DNA of 64,000 nt from Crotophaga sulcirostris (GCA_013397455.1 VYZB01000030.1:3591229-3655228), one strand, 5' to 3'. Positions 36,492 through 51,361 are shown, numbered from the stretch's first letter. The notes: a model not told the origin generated them from the letters alone. A program made the numbers and translations.

Positions 36492-39400
36492 CTAAATTAA
36501 AAAAAAAAACATTCATGAAACACCGAAGGTGGAAGAGATTTCTGTAAAGCCTGCTTTTGAATAACACTCCGTAAAAAAGCTCTAAAGACTGAATTAGACA
36601 GCAGGCTTAAAGATAACATCTCAAATCAAAAGAAACACAGAGATAGTTTATATAATTAATGCTCAAAAGATATTTGTGAATTATATCCAGCACTTCTATG
36701 ATATTTCAAAGGCTTGATTTGGCATTCTACCTGTCTAAAAACCAAGAGAAAACTAAGTTCTATGTCTGTCCACTATCAGATGCCACATCTGCCTGGTTCT
36801 ATAAGGGTCCCAAGCCAATTACTGGCTTCATTGCTAAAATCAGGGTAAAAGTGATCCCTTCTTATCTTGAGTTTAAGGAGCTAAAGATTTGCAAAAAAAC
36901 AAATGTAATAAAAAAAAGCAGAAAACGTGCAAAACTAGAGTCAGGAGAATGGCTGACTAAACACAGAACCTTTCTCATAGGGGCTAAGAGGTGCAATAGT
37001 TTTGCTGAAGGCAGCAAATCTAACTCAGCCTAGAGTTTTTCTCACTCGTGACCATTCTTGGCACCTTCTGATCTGCAGCTTTTGCTACCTGGATCCTATT
37101 ACTGAAGCATGAAAGATTACTAATACTCAAATTTCTATGGGTCAAAATGAAACGTAATATAAGTTTGCTTTAGAACAAGTCAGCTTAGCAAAAACACATC
37201 TTGTGAACTACTTTTATTTTAAACCTATGTAATTATCCAATTTTAAATATCGTACTTTTTCACATGAAAGTTTTGCTCAATTTCAAAGCTCACTCACAAG
37301 CACATGAAAGACAAGATGGCTTGTGATATGCTTGGGGGATTCTGTGTATCTGGGATATTCTATATAAGCACTGCTAATGATTATAACCCTGTAGAATAAA
37401 AAAGCACTGAAATAATAAAATATCTGTTTTATTGCTTCCAAAGAAGAATTTAAATCCATTTCCTTCCTATCTTTCACTTATCTCCAGTGATTTTATAAGG
37501 ATACAAACTTGCTTTCAGCAGCAAGCTGTATTCCTTTGCTTACAACAAATTTCTATGGTTTCAAAGGGAGTTGCATTTTTAACTAGTTGTATTTTTCACT
37601 AACTAGTACGTGGTATCACCTATGACACGGCTCCAAAACATCACCACTATTGTTACACAAAAGCTACTACAACTATTCCTGTCAACTGTACACGGGAACT
37701 GGTTTCATGGCACTGTTGATGATTAGCTATTCCAATTTCAGTGAGCTCGATGAAATATCCTGCACTGAAAGTTTTGTCTCCATGCCAATGGTCCGTCTTC
37801 CTCTCTTTTACAAGCACTGACATTCTTTTCATAAAGCAAAGCTGTTCCTTCCATCTATAAACAATTCTGATCTAGTCCAGCATATCAACCAGCCCAGGTC
37901 ATGACTCCTCTTTGTGACACATGAACCAGTCCAACTATTTCAGCCACTTCAGCAGGAACAGATCAGCAGCAATTTTTACAACAATGTAGATTCCAGTTTC
38001 ATCCAGGACCTCTGATACACCTCTTGGTCTCTCCTGGGACTCATTTTCAGTTCAGAAAGACCTTGTTATATGAATGTTTTGACTACATCTGCAAAGTGAT
38101 TAATTTTATAGAACAGAAGACCTGATCTTAAATACGATTGACAACTAATTCAGTTCCTGATATCAAAGTATTGATAATTACATTAACACAGAGCACACAC
38201 ATTGAGTAAAAAGTATTTTATTAGCAAGGTTGAGAAGGAACTTTTAACACTGAATGCCATTACTACAATGCAGACATCAAACTACCCAAAAAAAGAAAAA
38301 CCAGTAAATAAACATGGTTTCTAGAACTCTACTATTTTATTCCAGACTGACAACCAAGTGAATCAAAAGTTTTCTGTCCAACTGATCCCCATGTGTTTGT
38401 TTAACAGGAGCAGCTTCCTTGCCCCCTTTTGTAGGAAATGCAATTCTGACTGTCTGTCTACAGGACAGAAAAAAGATTTAGAAATTCTGTTCTGGCAAAA
38501 ACTGAATGACATTACCATACAAGCAATCAAGTACCTATCAAGCATCCACATAATCTCTGGTTTAGGTCAATATCTACTTCATGCTACCAACCTTCAGTTT
38601 CACTGACTTCACTGTGTTCCTCTGGGAAAACCATGCTCAGGGTTGATGTTGTTCTGGAACAGGTTGCAATAAGTAATATCTTCTTAATATCGCACATAAA
38701 GGAGGGGAATTAAATGAGATTCCTTTCAGACCATCTAAGTTGGCAATAATCCCATGGGAACTTTTTATCTCGGTCTTATAAAAATCAAATTTGCCAACCA
38801 AATGAACAAAAAGCTTGTCATACCAGGTGATGGTTTTTGACTGCAGCTTGACACCTGGAGTTCATTAAACCACTTCTGCCTTGCAGTATGACCTACCTAG
38901 CTTTAATTGTATTACCAGAACAAAATGTCAATATGTGGTGTATCTTTCTTTTGACTACAGGGCACAAAATGCAGCAGCGATTCCTCCTCACAGAGGCCAC
39001 TTTGAAAGAAAAACAGTACCCTGATTCGATGCGTAAGCACAAAACAGATATTAAAGAGCTGCTAAAAACATACCACACACCCCCTCCATGTTCCTTGGTT
39101 CTCAGTTCAAAGACTCTATTCAATAAATAACTACACTTAATTGATGCAGGATTTGCTTGAACATAACTGTCAAAATGTCAAGACAGATCAGATTTCTTAC
39201 CCCAAACTGTAATTTTACATTAGTTCGCAACTTCAGTCACTGATAAATTTCTTATTACATATCGATTGGAAAAAGGAAAAATCTATTATTCAAACAAGCA
39301 ACGTTTTATATTTCTTAGCTTATAATATAAACATAGTAGATAATTTAACTAAAACATTATGTATGCAGCAGGGAGTATTAAGTATTTTTACAGTAATCTG

Positions 39401-42400
39401 ATGCCCTATTGTAGTAATTATCCTACTATTCAGTGAAATCGAATATTTTCTGTTTTAACCCAGCATTCAAACCACATACATTTACATTCTTCTACAAGCT
39501 TTTCTATGCAGTGAAATACACAGTGCATGAAGCTGTGTTAAAAGATCAGAATGCTTGACAAAAGCTCAGAATTTTGTTTCTGCCTTTTATAGAGTAAAAA
39601 CAAAATGAGGGTGGAAAGTTGCTGTGCAAATGGTAAGAGGGTGAATCTCTTCCCTATGCCTGGAGGAAGAAGGACACTCATTTATTTCTATCAGATAGTT
39701 TCAATTTGGTAACTGCTTAAAAATAAGTACTATCACATGTACTGAAAACAAGTAAGAAGAGGTTCCAAGTCCTGCACATGCTTAAGCATCTCTGTAAATC
39801 TATTGAAACTCGCAATGTTATTTATACTCTTTCTGTAAAAGAGTAAACAGTCTCTGTAGTTAATGAAACCAGCCATAGGAGCAGCCAGTTACCAAATTGC
39901 CTACACCAGCCTTGCAAATGCTCTCAATTTTATTTGCAAAACTCACACGGCCATTGTTTTTCTTAAGAGCCCTTAAATTTGGCTAGAATCCATTGATTTT
40001 CTAAGAATCTCAGGTTTCTTATAAATAAAATAGTAAAGTTTTAGCCATTATGGTCCAGACCTGAAAACACAACTTGACTGCACCCTAAACCTTCCAAAGC
40101 CACAGCCTATAGAGGAAACAAAAGAAAGTATATATCTATTTATTTTTTAATCTCATTATTTTTCAGCCTACATAATGCCTTTGGGGGGCCTGGTTCATAA
40201 TTTTTGAAGCACATGAAATATAAATAATATTAATTACACTGAATTACCAAAATCTGCCTCTTGCAATTAAAGATATTTTTAAACAGGGACCCAGAAAACA
40301 TTCAGTTATTTTTATAAATGGAAACATCCCTTTAAAATAATGTAGAGTAGTTAAATGATTGACAACACTAAGGAAATATTCTAGATTACAAGAAAAACAT
40401 TTTTTGACCTCAGGCATACTCTCTATTCTGGTAACAACTATTACTTCTCACTGAAAATATTATGAAAAATAAAGTTATGTTGGGGGTTCTTGCATCACGG
40501 TCAAAGTTCTTCAGATTGAAAAAAAATCCCAAACCAAAACAAAAACCACCATTCTGGGAAAATGAGGTCAAATCCTGAGATCCCCAAGCACACAGCTGGC
40601 TTGTTTTCAGTTTGGGATTTCTTCAGGCACTGAAGACAAAACAGATCTTTAGCTTTCAGTATGGTTATAGTTTCCTACGGACGTTAAAGGTGACGTCTGC
40701 CTCGTGACAAATTAGCCGGGACAACTTTCCCTTGCACTCATGGAAAGATTGATGAAAACAGTATTAATTATGCTAACAGGCGTAACACAAAGTAGCAGTC
40801 CTCAAAAGTACTAAGTTTTATGGCACCTAATATGCTGCATGACAAGCCACACAGATTTGGTGCAGAAAGCACGCAAAATAACCAATGAAAGACTCACGTT
40901 ACTAATGCTCTAGAACCTGCTCGATACGATGAACTGGATGATGTTTGAGTAATGCCTTGCAGATTGCCCTATCTCTGCAATTCTAATACCTCAAAACCAA
41001 TATTTCCCTCTGCATTTTTACATCTGCTTTGGAGAGAGACTAGAGGAGAGTTTAAATTCAAATTCTAGTCTGTATGAGGATTTAAAAAAAAGGTGCAAGT
41101 GACAAGCACTGAAACAAAGATTCAGTCCTTGCTCAAACAGTGGCTATAAAGCTTCCAGCTTACTTAGATACTGCAGACTTTTCCCTCATTCACAGAGAGT
41201 CAAGCACTAAGAAATGGGCGAGAGGAGTCCCAAGGATACAGAAATCCACAGGAATTTATTTTAATACCCACTGCTAGATACACACATATTAGACAAAAAG
41301 TAGCTAAAATGATTTACATTACGCTAAGATATTCCAAATTCAGACATTTATTTCACATAACAAAAAAGTTCATCTATTTGAAATGAGATTTGAACATAAA
41401 ACTTAGCAGGAATGGATCAGTTCCTTTGAACTACACAATGGAAAAATAGTAGACAGTGAGATCATTAGTTAGTACATTGCAATAAGTTGGAAACAGCAGA
41501 GATGTCTGGTTCCCTTAAAACTATTTATCGGCAGGTAATTTTTGGTCTGTTTGAAAGCCTTTGCCAAGGCAACAAGAAGACCAGAACTGATAGAATGAAA
41601 ATAATCACTGCTACTTAACTAGCATAACAGTACAGGGACTTCTGAAGCTGTTCATTGATAAAATATCCTGACAACCTCCCACATTTCCCAGGAGCATCAC
41701 ATAAGAAAAATGTCTAGACATAGCACCAGTGATACTACAGAACTCTCCAGAACACAAACAGATATTTGCATTGAGACTCCTTTAAGTGGATCATTTCTAT
41801 TGTCTATCAAACAAATTGTTACATTACTATGAACCTGCAGGACAATTCTGTGCCAGGCAACTCCACAAACTTATGAAAGGGTCAGAAATCAGCAGCAGAA
41901 TTTACACTCAGCTCCCTCAGAAGCAAAACTAAATTGAACATGGGACGCTGTTCATCAGTCACTTTGAAGTTAGTTAATGCTAGCAAATGAAAACTACTGT
42001 CTTCAGTACAGGCTCTTTAATTACCATCAGCTCACACTCCAAGTGCAAGTTCTTAGATGAATATTTTGCATGGACAAACTCACATGTGAAGATGCAGGCA
42101 ATACAAACACACACATGTGCAATAGAAGGCAAAGACTAGAGATCATTTCAGTTTAGTTGTCTGCTTTGATTATTTTAGTCTTTGATGTCCTCAAAATTCA
42201 AAAACTTTGGAGTTTTAGAACACCTCTGTCTAAGTTATTGGTTAAAAAGCAGTAGTAAAGTGAATTTAAGATGGCAATGAAACGATTGTACATTACAAAA
42301 ATCAGATGAGATATGAAAAAAAAGAACTACAAATTATTTCTAAAAACAACACAATCATTAAAATGAAGATTAACACAGCCCCTGAGTCACAATAGCTGTC

Positions 42401-43512
42401 CCTGTCATCACACTTCTATACATACGTACATCGACTACAGCCACTTCTACCCTGCCAGTCACAATATCTACTGAAGAGGGTGGAGGGAATGGGATGCATG
42501 AACTTTTGTGATCACATGTGTTGCTATTCCTATGGATCAATCCCACCTGTAAACAGCAGTAGTAAATGATAAAGGAGGCACTCAGTCACTTACCATCCTG
42601 CTGAGAGCATTCTAGGTCTTCCCCCCCTGCTTCTGTCTTCCAGGTGAGTAACACTGTCTTCAACAGGTGAACAGCACAAAGGAGGCTTCTTTCTGTGAGC
42701 TCTCAGCTGGCTCTCTGCTTCCAATTGTTTCTGTTCTCCCCTTTTCTACATATTTTATTTCTTCTATGGGTACAACTGTCTTCACTTCACACTGATGTCA
42801 TCAGTCCTGTCATGTATAGGTGTGTTCACAATTCTACTGCCTCCACTTAACACTTCATAACTCACTTGTGTTCAGTCCCAAAGTACAGCATGTAGTAGCA
42901 ACTCCAGCAACCTTGTCTAGTAACATGTACTTAGGACGACAGGGAGATTCGATTACATCCAGAAAGGAATGTGCCTAACTACTTGCAGACAGATGTATGG
43001 CACAGAGTTCCTACAGAGGGATATACTGTGTGAAGACCCAAACAAACTCCCGTTTGATCTTCATACCCATCAGACTGAAAGTAAGTCTCCCTAATTAAAA
43101 CTTTGTATCCTTGTTGTACTGCAGAAAGTGGCAGCATTTTGGAAGGCAATGATTAATTAACATGGGAATTTTAGCTATATACTTTTGGTTCCTAGGAAAA
43201 GAAAGGTCACCGAAAAATGCTCATCACTGGTGCATTAAACATGCTGGTATCACCTGGCAGCCAAGATTTGTGTAGCAACAAAACTAAAGCAAGTTTCCTT
43301 AACCAAATAAAGTTGGTGTTTGAACACAGGATATAAAGGAAATAAAGTAGTTCGAAATATTCTATGGAAAGCCTAAAATAAGTTAAAATTTGAAGCTGCG
43401 TGTTTTCTTACAGATAAACGTAGCTAATTTAGTGTAAAAGTAACAGAAGACCCAACAATGTCAAACAATACCAACCTCTCACAACTCAGGATAAATAAAT
43501 AAATGATTGTAC
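36492..43512 (-). other. Intron W8-W9 (7.0 kb)
   Basis: Phase-1 intron inside a TSP1 repeat, strongly AT-rich from about 39.1 to 42.4 kb, with almost no open frames. A plus-strand frame at 36698-37033 has no recognisable motif. No mobile element was identified. Confidence 0.85.
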
Positions 43513-43799
43513 CTCCAAGACACGTGGCTGAACAGGGAGTAAAACCAATGTATTCCCAGTCATAAGTCACACTGCCATCTTCAGCATGTGAAAAAGCTGG
43601 TGTGTAGGGGACAGGATCACTGTCACAGGATGCCTGGTGACAGACTCGTTCTGTTGGCGGCTTCACTTCTTCACATTCCTCCTCAGGCAGTTCAACCTCA
43701 GTCTGAGTAAACGCGAGAAGAATTCGGCACTTCACGTCTCGCACCTGTATGCCATTGCCACACGTGGCACTGCATGGAGACCAGGGTTCAGGAATAAAC
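43513..43799 (-). CDS. ADAMTSL3: ADAMTSL3 exon W8: one TSP1 repeat and the start of the next
   Basis: This 287-bp exon encodes FIPEPWSPCSATCGNGIQVR, then VKCRILLAFTQTEVELPEEE, and ERVCHQASC, a complete TSP1 repeat. An acidic linker follows (HAEDGSVTYDWEY). It ends GFTPCSATCLGG, the start of the next repeat. Both CSATCGN and CSATCLGG keep the threonine of the O-fucosylation site. The acceptor is atttgcag and the donor GGAG|GTACAA is weak. The split glycine codon joins W9. Confidence 0.94.
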
Positions 43800-46700
43800 C
43801 TGCAAATAATCCCAGCACAGTAGAAACACTGTCATTTTATTCCATATAATTATGTCTGCATGTGTGCACAGTTAAAACCTAGCTAAAATTTATAAATGTA
43901 TGCTAATACACAAAGCAGACAGTACATAATATTTAATGATTAAATAGAATGCATAATCAAGCGTCTTAAGTCTTTCATTTGCATCCATTTCTCAAAATTC
44001 AAAGAAGCAAAAATGTAAGAAAAGAGGAGAAAGAATCACAAAGAACAAGGAAAGCTGTATCCTTTTTGGGCGAAAAAGGACATCACCTAAATCTTTTCTC
44101 AAACTCCTTCAGTGGAAAAAAAGGAGCAACTCCATGAAAACATATCTATACGATATAAAATAGTTCCCCAGGCACGAGGCTTAGGCATATGCCAAAAGTA
44201 TATTTGTAGTGTGCTTAAATCTGAGAAAGGTCATCATATTATGTTGCACTTATAATCAGCAACCAGACAGAAGAAAAGCCCTTTTCAAATCTATGCACAT
44301 CACCGCAGGCTGCTGTTCAGATTTCATCTTGTAAGAAGCCTCTCTCATCTTCAGTAAAGAGGTCTAACTGGCTCAGTCTATTATCCATCATTTTTTACTA
44401 TAAAGCATTTATGCTCCCAATGAACTACAGTAAAATCTTATTTTACAGATCATGAATTTACCGAACAAAAGGAGGTTTTAGTCTATAATATTCTCTGACT
44501 TTGAGGGCCACATTAATATCTGATAGTAATTTTCAAAATGTCACTAGAGCCAAGGGGCTGAATTTCATTAATAAAGTCATCCTGAGTGGCTCTGGGGTAC
44601 AATTTATAAGAAATAAAATACAGATTTTCATAGGACATTTTTTCAAAAGACTTCAGTTGCTCTTTATTATATGTCCAAATGCAGTTGATGATCAAAACAC
44701 AAATGGGAGATATAGGAGAATATATTTGACTGATGCTAAAAATGTATTTGAAAAGAAAAATCCAAATTAGGATTCAAAGATTTTCTCCTTATCTTTGATT
44801 AAGAAATATATTTCTCTTTACTACAGAAAAGCTGCCATTACAAATATAAGAACAGTTGTGCAAGACAAAAATCAGTATTTATGCTCAGCATACATAGCAA
44901 GCACAGAAAAATGTCAACACAGCGTTGTTGATTCTGTGGACCGTGTATCATCTTGGGCCAATAACTTCTTGCCAGTATATACAGAAGAAGACTCAAAAAG
45001 AAGGAAGGAGTGGGTAACTCATAAGGATACTCTAACTCAGTCCTTGGGGTAGTCACTCAAGCTGTGCCTGGGATAGACTTCAAGACAGACTGCCTCCTGT
45101 GGAAAAGATTATTCCTATTTCTGATGAAGGCTACAAGGTAACTGGCTATTTTTTAAGAAGATGTTGATGAAATACCTTTCCAACCCTACTGTGAAGATAA
45201 ATAAAAATGTCGAAGTCCATTACTTCAAAGTTTCCTTGAATAGAGTCTCAAAATTTTAGTTTGAGCTCACTGGTCCTTGACAGACTTCAGTAAAGAGTGC
45301 AGTATCCTCAGCTCTTCCTGAAACCAAGGAAAACTGCAAGTGCTCATCACTTCACAAGTCTGACTACCTTTGAAGCACATGACCAGATTGATTTTTATTG
45401 AAAGAGTATTATCAAAACCGTTGATGCTTGCATCCTTCAGTGACAAAATCTGAGCAAATGCCATACTGATGCAACCCAACAGCCCATTGAGTCCAAAGCC
45501 ACTGCTGGCAGGGGTCAATGTCCCAATGTTTTTGATAACAAATCCTACCTGAACATGTTTGGAAAAAACTGCAAAGGAAGGCATTACCCCAGCAGATAAA
45601 ATCAACTTAGTCCTGAAACATCAAATCCCTTCATTCAGCAATCAATTGAGTTATAAAGAAACTCAGAAAATTCTAAGCATTTTTTCTCTGACTTATAGCA
45701 AGCCTATATTATAATTGAGGTTTTCCTGTTGAATATTAGCGTCTGGTATTTTTCAGTGAAGTGAAAGATTAAAAAAATGACTCAAAATATTACCTTGGCA
45801 TTTGCTAAAGTAGTCACATGACTACTTATCTATTCAAATCCTAAATTATAGAAATTTTCAAAGGATGACGATGCTAAAGTCACACTTCAAGTATCTTCAA
45901 CAGAAGCCAATGAAGACTGCTAATACAAAATTAGAGCAAGGAACTGAATGCAGAGTGACTGAGCTCCTGAGGCTGGCATTGTATCTCAATTTTGAGTTCA
46001 GGCAGATGATTTTTTAATTTCTATTTTTTTAACATATGCAACTATTCACAATCAGATTTCTGTATAGTCATTATTGCTATTGCAATGCAGAAATCAAATA
46101 CTCCTATAATCATTTGCACAGGTATAAATGATGTACACAGTACAGATGCAGTGCACAGTACGTCTGTACTGCAGTGTTATCAGTCTAACACTAATGGAAA
46201 TGTGCATTCACTTGGCACTCACCAAAAAAGTCAGTGTAAGGTGACCTAGAAAATGAAGCAGTGACCTAAACTACTGATGATAAAACTGGGACAGAACAGC
46301 CCAACCCAGCTAAATCAAATCTGAACTGAAAACTGAGTGCAGTCTTCCGCAGCTTTCTAAAGACTTGGAAAACATGGTGTCTCTCAATTATTTTTTTCTA
46401 ATTTTATTTTCAGTAAAGACAGGAATTGCCTAAATCCTGAAAAAAAGGCTGCTCTTGTGATATTTCCAGTCCAACTCTACTGTGCCAAGGGGCCTGGATA
46501 TAAGTTTGTAGAAACATCTAAAATGTTGGCTGCTTACTGAGGCAGAACTTCCATGATGTTGGCACCCTACCCCTCCCTGAAGCACCACCCTTGCTTGCTC
46601 TAAGAGGAGTCGTGCTGCCAGGTTTTATCAGCCTCCAGTGTAATGTGTTAGACAAAATCACTAGCCCTTTTTCAGAGAAGAAACTGTGAAAAATGCGTAA

Positions 46701-49700
46701 TTCTGTATCACCACGGCACAATGGGGACATTTCTATGAAAATGACTCAAACACAATGAGCAGCAATCTTTATAAGAGACACTGCATTTCACATTCAGTGA
46801 GTACAACTCCACAAACATAGTAATTACTTTTTAGCTCAAGTTGCTGAAAAAACATATCCATTTTGAAAGTATTTTAATTTTGTCTTAAGCCATGACAGGG
46901 AAAGGCAGTTGAGGTGTCTATTTCTTTAACTTACGATTAGTAAAAAGGATGCAAAAACCTTGCTGGAGCTTCTCTGCAAATCCCACTGTAACTTAGAAGG
47001 CTCAAGGGAAGAACGTTTAAAATAATGATTGGTATCAACTGTCATCACATTCCACAACTAAAAACTAAAGAGGTCAGACCTACATTTTTCTTGGCCTCAC
47101 TTTAAGGGCAGTCATTTTTTATTTTGCTAATAATAAAAAAAAGAAGCTTTTGAACATTCCCCCTCTATGTAAATTCAGGACACCAGCCGTGGTAGACCAC
47201 AGCGGCAGAAGTATTTATCTTCCACAAGCTACTTTTTGGCATATCCATCACTTGTGGGTTCTGAAACACAGCTGCATTTATTCTCTTATTCATTATCAAC
47301 TAAAATATCACACAAAAGCATTGAAAGAGAGTTGTAATAAAAGGATGGACTAGAAGTTGAGACTTCATATTGTGGTTTAAGTTTGCATGACAAGAGAATA
47401 ACTAAAATTAAAAGTGATGGCATTTTACCAAGAAAATCACAAGCCTCCTCCTAGGCAGAGGTGGGCTATAAGTTATCACTGTGTCATGTTTAAATAACAG
47501 AAAATAAAGTTAAACAGATCCAAAACAGAGGAAAATCTTGTTATAATTTACTCTGGGAAAAGCAACAAGCTATTGTTACAGTATTTTTAAAAACCTAAAC
47601 TCTGACCGAAAAATCTCCCTCCAGCTAAAAGACAGGAGCAGTTAGGTCACAAGATTCAAAGTATCAAGTGAGAAATCGTTCTGTTTGCATCTCACTGTCC
47701 ATATGACCAACAGGCAATCTGGAAAAAGGAATAAAGCCAGGGAGGAGTTATTTATCATTTCTCCTTACCTGCCAGCTTCCTTAGAAGAATAAAGTAAGAG
47801 CAGGTGGCAGCAGAAGACAGGTAAAAAGAAACTAAAGGGAAATCTGGCTGCAGCGTTAGAGCTGGGTCCCAGGATAGCCCAGAGCACCCAGACTAGGAAA
47901 GCACAGCACCTCAACAACACCTCTGTAAAGAGGAAGGTGGCAGACAAGAGTCATCAGCAAGAAGTGGCTGGAGAAGCCTTTTAGCCTTAGGTGAAGATGC
48001 ATCCAGAAAACACGAAGACAAATCTCAGGACAGGATTAGGATCATGAATGAAAGACAAATAAAAACTAGACCTCCAGAGTAAGTGAAGAAGAGAAAACCC
48101 CCAGGAAACTGCAAAACTGCATCGCTCTGACAGGACATTTACTGGGAACTCAAACACATGGCTGTATTCGCACGGTGAGGCTGCAGTGGAAGACACTGGT
48201 CATGCCTAGGAAGGCATGAACAACTACTTTTTTGTAAGGCCAAGCTAAAAGTGAACCCATTACAAAGTTTCCATTCAGCTCTATTGTATTCTAAATATAC
48301 TCTGAACTAGCATGCTGTGTTCCTACCAGTCCTCCCCGCTTGTTCTGTCAGATGGCTGCTGAAGAATCCTAAAATCCTAGAGACTACATTAGCTGACAAT
48401 TGCCTCCACATGATTTTGTGATGCTAGAGATCACTTGCTTTACAGCTTCACGCTGAATCCGCTTCAGAGGTGGTCTCATATACCTTCATTCTGGCATGCT
48501 GACATTCAAAAGGCACATTTGATTGCATCACCCCCTTCGACAATCAAACTTTATTTTTATATCTTTGCTACTACCCTGCCTGAATTGAGGGCCACCAATT
48601 TGGAGAGTGAAATAACTGCTCACAGTAGGTTGACACTTGACTTGAGAGTCTAGAGCACTGAAATGTTTAAAGTGCCGTCACCATAACTATGCAAACACCT
48701 GTTTGGCAAGAGGTTTCTTCTTTGACTCAGTGCAGGTGTAAAGATTTTATTACTCATGATCACACCTGTTGCTGCATGTGTGCCAAAAAATAAGGAATAG
48801 TTAGATGGAGGAAGAAAAATATGAAGTTATGGGGCATGCTCTGCTCTCAGAGCAATATAAATCCAAAGTAACTTTGGTAAGCTCACCTAAATTATTTTAA
48901 ACTAACATTACTACAAAGGAGTGCAGAATTTGGCTGAGTACAACAGAATACTGTTCAAAATCTCCCATGAAAACCTTACAGAAAGTTACTGTTGAATATA
49001 TTAGATACACATACACATCAAACGTAGACAGGGGATACAAGCAATTGCATAGATGCCCTAACATACAAGGGACAGGAACAAGTGCAGCTGGCTATAAGTT
49101 ATGCTTTCATCCCCAGTACTTAGATGTTGTGAGGTTTACCCCCACCAGCTTTTAAGGAGACTCACAAAATCCAGATGTTATTTCACATAGACACGTGTAA
49201 AATATCACGACTTACCCCCATAGATTCAGCTAAGCCCAGAGATCAGCAGGTTTTTCTCACTTTCTTTATGCATTGGTCTCACCCCCCAGAGAAAACCTGG
49301 CAACCCTACAAAGTACCTCTTAATTTTTAATACAACCACTGCATTCTTGAGGTAACAGCAATGACTGGGATAAAACTGAATTTATTTAATTTACATCTGC
49401 TGGCATGCTTTCACATGCATTAATTGTCACAGATAGAAATTTATGAAACTTTAGTTTACGAGCAATTTAGAATTTATTAAGGTAAGACTGCAAAATTAAG
49501 ATCCCTCTGCCTTGCTTGAACGATATAGGCACACTAAAATAGAGCAGCTCTTTGTTATCCAAACTCTAGAACTCTAGAAGCAAAGCTACTGAGATGTAAA
49601 ATTAGGAACAGTTCACAACGCAACTCATCTCCCAAGGAGGGCCAACTGTCAAAGCAAACTGCATAGCAACAGTCATTCCAGATGATCTGCAAAATATGCC

Positions 49701-49737
49701 AGAAATGTTTCTTCACTGCAAAAGACAATGTACTTAC
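43800..49737 (-). other. Intron W7-W8 (5.9 kb)
   Basis: Phase-2 intron. It contains a 112-codon minus-strand frame at 45267-45605 of unknown meaning and a short inverted repeat at 46138-46171. No LINE or other gene was identified. Confidence 0.85.
46138..46171. repeat. Short inverted repeat (9-bp arms, 16-nt loop)
   Basis: The arms cagtacaga and tctgtactg are perfect complements around a 16-base loop. It could form a small hairpin but is short enough to arise by chance. Confidence 0.6.
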
Positions 49738-49822
49738 GTTGGCTCTTCTGAAACTGTTCTAGTCTCTTCTATTTCATGTGCCTGTTTGAACCATGGCAAT
49801 TTTGCTTCCACAGGACTTTTTT
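49738..49822 (-). CDS. ADAMTSL3: ADAMTSL3 exon W7: cysteine-free linker
   Basis: This 85-bp exon encodes the linker (E)KSPVEAKLPWFKQAHEIEE followed by TRTVSEEP and a split threonine codon. It has no cysteine and is rich in Glu and Lys, so it is likely a flexible or helical spacer between TSP1 repeats. The acceptor is ctttaccag and the donor AAC|GTAAGT is strong. The phases (one base carried in, two carried out) fit W6 and W8. It is too short for ordinary open-frame calling on its own. The identity rests on phase continuity and on the VEAKLPW motif shared with ADAMTSL1 and ADAMTSL3. Confidence 0.9.
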
Positions 49823-51213
49823 CTGGTAAAGAAAAAAAGAAAACAAACAACCCACATCATTCAGTAATTTCTCCCAATATGTAGATGTTAGTGTTATTCA
49901 CACTTCACATTGCCTATTGATCTAAGCATCTGAATAAAGATATACTGGATAATAAAACATAATTTACTAGAAAATTTCTTCATGATCTTTGAGCTCCATT
50001 TTGACACTCTTTTTTACTGAGAGGGTACCAGGAATCCAGTTTCCATTCCTGATTAGTCTTCTACTTCCTTCCTACATCTTTCCCAAATGCAGGCAGTTTC
50101 TAATAGTTTGTAGTTTATACCCCAGTGTAGTGGATTATCACTATAAATTCAGAGATGAAAAAGAAGCCAGAACATAGCAAATATATACTGCTTTCCAGAT
50201 AGACTGGTTTTCACTAGAAAATTTTAGCAAAAAATAGGGGTTTTTGGTGAGTTAGCCAGCTTTCCGAAAGTGGGAAGTTAATTAAAAAACAACACTCTTA
50301 TTTTATCTGTCTGTACATCCTCCACTTCTGTGACGCTGTTTCTTGGAGCACTGTAAGGCAATCGAGGCCTCCAAACTTCAGTAAATCCCCAGAAGAAGGT
50401 TCTTCAAATTTCAGTGCTAGTTTCTACTTCATGGTTTAACCCTGAACAGTTTTCTGCTTGAAGAATTCTCTAGAGTCTGAAAACATCCTGAAGAGAAGCA
50501 TAAGGTTGTCTACAGACAGCTTTCACTGTTTCTATGTAAATCTCTGGTGAGTTTTGTAGGCCTGAAATGCAGCCTTTCAAATAAAATCTAAAAGTATGGG
50601 AATAGCATCCACTAAAATTTTCTGGGCGTAGAGGGATAGAAAGAATAAGTGACAAGATACTAGTTTTCCCTCTCATCTTTGTTTTTTTTTAACCTTCCCA
50701 CCTACTGTTTTAAAACTTACCAACTCTTTCAGAGAATATTTGTCTATTTACCTCATTCTTTCAAATATGCAGAAATTGAGAAGAGGGAAGGGAAACAGTG
50801 TGATTATAACTTCACGAACTGATGAGGCCCATTGAGAATATTGACACATTTAATAAGATGCAAACGAACAAGATCCCAAGTAATACATATGCTGTACCAT
50901 TCCCATTTCAAGTATTATTGAACAACTTCTCCTCCACATGTTGAACTCATTAATTCTGGTTTTTCCAATTTGACCAGGCTATATAGATTTAGTTAGCATG
51001 CTCACCTCACGACAGTCTGGCCATATTATCAGCAAAAAATACCAGCAGGGCACTTTTCCTAGCACCAATAATTAAAATTCTTGTTTCTGCCAAGACTGAA
51101 ATAAGTCCTAGTAAATTCCAGCTTCTGGCATTTCTGAAAAAGGTTACCAGGGGCTCTTAATTCTCTTAACAAAAATGTGAAACAATAACAGACCCAGACA
51201 AAATTCCAGTTAC
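49823..51213 (-). other. Intron W6-W7 (1.4 kb)
   Basis: Phase-1 GT-AG intron with nothing recognised inside. Confidence 0.85.
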
Positions 51214-51361
51214 CTTTTGGCTTGTAACATGGTATTGGCACGATGCATTCTTCTTTTATGTGTAGTTTAAGTTGTGGATTACAGCCACCGACGTGCTGCC
51301 CGCGGTGGTCAATACACAGCACTACCCGGTACCGCAAGCCTCGGCCACAGGTCACTGTGCA
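51214..51361 (-). CDS. ADAMTSL3: ADAMTSL3 exon W6: TSP1 repeat
   Basis: This 148-bp exon starts exactly at the first cysteine of a TSP1 repeat: CTVTCGRGLRYRVVLCIDHR, then GGCNPQLKLHIKEECIVPIP and CYKPK. Together with the WSQ end of W5 it makes a six-cysteine repeat. CTVTCGR fits the O-fucosylation consensus. The acceptor is tctcctgcag and the donor AAAAG|GTAACT. It runs from phase 0 to one leftover base, which W7 completes to a glutamate codon. Confidence 0.95.

Noticed and set aside
36698..37033. A 111-codon plus-strand open frame in the W8-W9 intron
   Set aside because: It is rich in Lys and Ser with no motif, no promoter or poly(A) context, and AT-rich intronic composition.
45267..45605. 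A 112-codon open frame on the minus strand in the W7-W8 intron
   Set aside because: It starts from TTG rather than ATG, matches no protein family I know, and no splice-compatible phase links it to W7 or W8. It could be a decayed retrocopy, but nothing in the sequence proves it; a translated search would decide.
47791..47810. Another CTCF-like core (gagcaggtggcagc)
   Set aside because: The first bases do not fit the core consensus, so it is weaker than the two motifs listed.
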